From the NCBI GenBank assembly GCA_028281675.1, contig JANQJL010000040.1, positions 1 through 60,406 of the forward strand: a DNA stretch of 60,406 bases, read 5' to 3'. The notes under the pieces were generated by a model, which was given only the letters and a program-made list of their open reading frames with translations, searched no databases and had not been told where the DNA came from. This DNA comes from Simkaniaceae bacterium. GTDB taxonomy: Bacteria; Chlamydiota; Chlamydiia; Chlamydiales; Simkaniaceae. A program made the translations under genes and the position numbers. Of the stretch, positions 59,226-60,406 are shown one piece after another (the stretch's first letter is position 1; each line of letters starts with the position of its first letter).

Positions 59226-60296
59226 ATGCGTTACCTCTTCCGCCTTGCCATTATAACCCTTTGGATCGGTATCTTCTTTGCCTTTCTTACAGTAACCCAT
59301 TACCTCCGCCCTTTAAAACAAGAGACCCAAGTTCTTAATATCTTTAGTTGGCCCGAAATTTTAAACCCAGAAATCATTAAGAAATTTGAGCGAGAGACTG
59401 GAATTAAAGTGGTCCGTCACTACTATACCAGCAATGAAGAGCTCCTCGTTAAGTTCAAGACAAACCGTGGAAAAGGGTATGATTTGATTATCCCTTCTGA
59501 TTATGCTGTCAAAAGACTCATTGAAGAGGAACTTCTCCAGCCGATCAACCATAAAAAGCTCGATTTTACCAATCACCTTAACCCCAAACTTATTAACCAA
59601 AAATTCGATCCAGAAAACACCTATTCAATCCCCTTTACCTGGGAAATCCTTGGATTTGGAATTGATACAGAGCAATATGAGTTGCAACCTTTTGAGCCCA
59701 CTTGGAAAGAACTTTTCTCACCGACAAATCCCAATACCAAAATTTCGATGCTTAATGATCCAATCGAAGCTATCGATGCTGCAGCCAACCTCCTCTTTGG
59801 TCAGCAAAAAGCGTTAGCTCCCCAAGAAATTGCCCTTGTCCACGCCAAACTGCAAGAACAAAAACCTCTCGTTGAAGCTTATGCAGGAGTTCGTGGTGAC
59901 TACCTCCTCATTACAAAAAATGCCTCTGTTGCAGTCATTCCTAGCTCTTACATCTTGCGAGCCGCTAACAGCTATCCCCATATCGACTTCGTCCTTCCTA
60001 AAGATTATACCTTTATTTCCATTGAAAATATGTGTATCCCGATAGAGTCTGAAAATGCAGAACTCGTCTATATTTTTCTCAACTACCTCTACAAACCTGA
60101 AGTCTTCGCCTACGAGACCAACACCTTCCATAACTTTCCTGCAGTAACAAACGTCGGCCCCCATATCAAATCCTCTCCTATTCTCCAAAAAACGCTTGAT
60201 GCCTTAGACTACTACGATGGAAAGTTTTACTACACCCGGGAACTCCTCTCTGAAAAAGAGAGCCGCTCCCTCTGGGTCAAACTCAAGTCTTCCTAA
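59226..60296 (+). CDS. potD: Spermidine/putrescine-binding protein PotD
   Basis: Periplasmic polyamine-binding protein, 357 residues. A signal anchor (RLAIITLWIGIFFAFLTV) precedes NIFSWPEILNPEIIKKFERETGIKVV, the PotD opening. YDLIIPSDYAVKRLIEEELLQPINHKKL, NTYSIPFTWEILGFGID, FLPKD-like FVLPKDYTFISIENMCIPIES and FAYETNTFHNFPAV follow. ATG 59226 is 5 nt after GAGG; ATG 59223 and GTG 59220 are alternatives. PotABC is not next to it. It suggests uptake of host polyamines. Confidence 0.9.
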   Translation: MRYLFRLAIITLWIGIFFAFLTVTHYLRPLKQETQVLNIFSWPEILNPEIIKKFERETGIKVVRHYYTSNEELLVKFKTNRGKGYDLIIPSDYAVKRLIEEELLQPINHKKLDFTNHLNPKLINQKFDPENTYSIPFTWEILGFGIDTEQYELQPFEPTWKELFSPTNPNTKISMLNDPIEAIDAAANLLFGQQKALAPQEIALVHAKLQEQKPLVEAYAGVRGDYLLITKNASVAVIPSSYILRAANSYPHIDFVLPKDYTFISIENMCIPIESENAELVYIFLNYLYKPEVFAYETNTFHNFPAVTNVGPHIKSSPILQKTLDALDYYDGKFYYTRELLSEKESRSLWVKLKSS

Positions 60297-60307
60297 GAAT
60301 AGATATA

Positions 60308-60328
60308 ACCCGTGAATGCCACCTATTT
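60308..60328. repeat. Right copy of the GTGAATGC intergenic motif
   Basis: Matches 5-25 in 20 of 21 positions. It follows the potD stop by 11 bp. The last 80 bp of the window show no gene. Confidence 0.5.
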
Positions 60329-60406
60329 TTGCCTTTATCATCTACATAAATAAGCAATCTTTTTTGGTTCAAAAGCTTGAACAGCTCTTAGGAGCTGCCC
60401 TGCGCT

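Overview
The window reads as a chromosomal segment of a Chlamydiota bacterium outside the Chlamydiaceae, most likely a Simkania- or Rhabdochlamydia-like symbiont of a protist or arthropod. This is inferred from gene content only: a NUE-like SET-domain protein, a divergent extra GroEL, a MOMP-like Lpg1974-type porin, ankyrin and F-box eukaryote-like proteins, a metallophosphoesterase/YkgJ fusion and many lone transport components. I could not run database searches, so family names rest on motifs I can read.

Layout. 0-4.3 kb: a four-gene tripartite exporter (HlyD adaptor, TolC-like lipoprotein, DevC-like permease, LolD/DevA-like ATPase). 4.3-19.7 kb: a glycosyltransferase, a beta-propeller phytase behind a membrane protein, a DUF4143 ATPase, a Deg-protease/carbohydrate-porin operon, DoxX, an ankyrin protein, an SLC12-type transporter coupled to a BPL_N protein, an SDR coupled to UvsE, and a lipocalin. 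19.7-24.9 kb: a broken Nudix gene, bioY-rimO with a small protein, an outer-membrane barrel, a dienelactone hydrolase and an exported PNPOx-like protein. 24.9-27.2 kb is a graveyard of mobile DNA: an integrase scrap, a truncated AbiEi-like gene with a perfect operator palindrome, an IS transposase tail and an F-box protein, bracketed by a 26-bp direct repeat.

27.2-35.1 kb: a UgpB-like binding protein, an ATP-grasp gene with no ATG/GTG/TTG start (apparently AUU), adk, trmH, two DUF378 proteins, the SET protein and a membrane-anchored glycosyltransferase. 35.1-46.3 kb holds two direct copies, about 8 kb apart, of a roughly 3-kb cassette encoding a 12-blade NHL propeller and a small outer-membrane barrel. 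Between them lie a MOMP-like porin, a Schlafen/AlbA_2 regulator with a multi-site operator, and debris of mobile elements. A degenerate copy of the tRNA-Tyr 3' end at 41.5 kb and tRNA-Tyr itself at 46.5 kb bracket the second cassette, suggesting an integrated island.

46.5-60.4 kb is denser housekeeping: tRNA-Tyr and tRNA-Thr, SEC-C protein, a TtcA-like PP-loop protein, a proline-type symporter, surE, tRNA-Val, tRNA-Asp and yitT. There follows a tightly overlapping run nadC-groEL paralog-two GT9 glycosyltransferases-DUF2490-LysE-like, then two small proteins, the phosphoesterase fusion and potD. Many genes overlap by 4 bp (ATGA), so translational coupling is common. Functional themes are envelope export and decoration, scavenging of host solutes (phosphate, biotin, polyamine, sugar), and eukaryote-like effector candidates.
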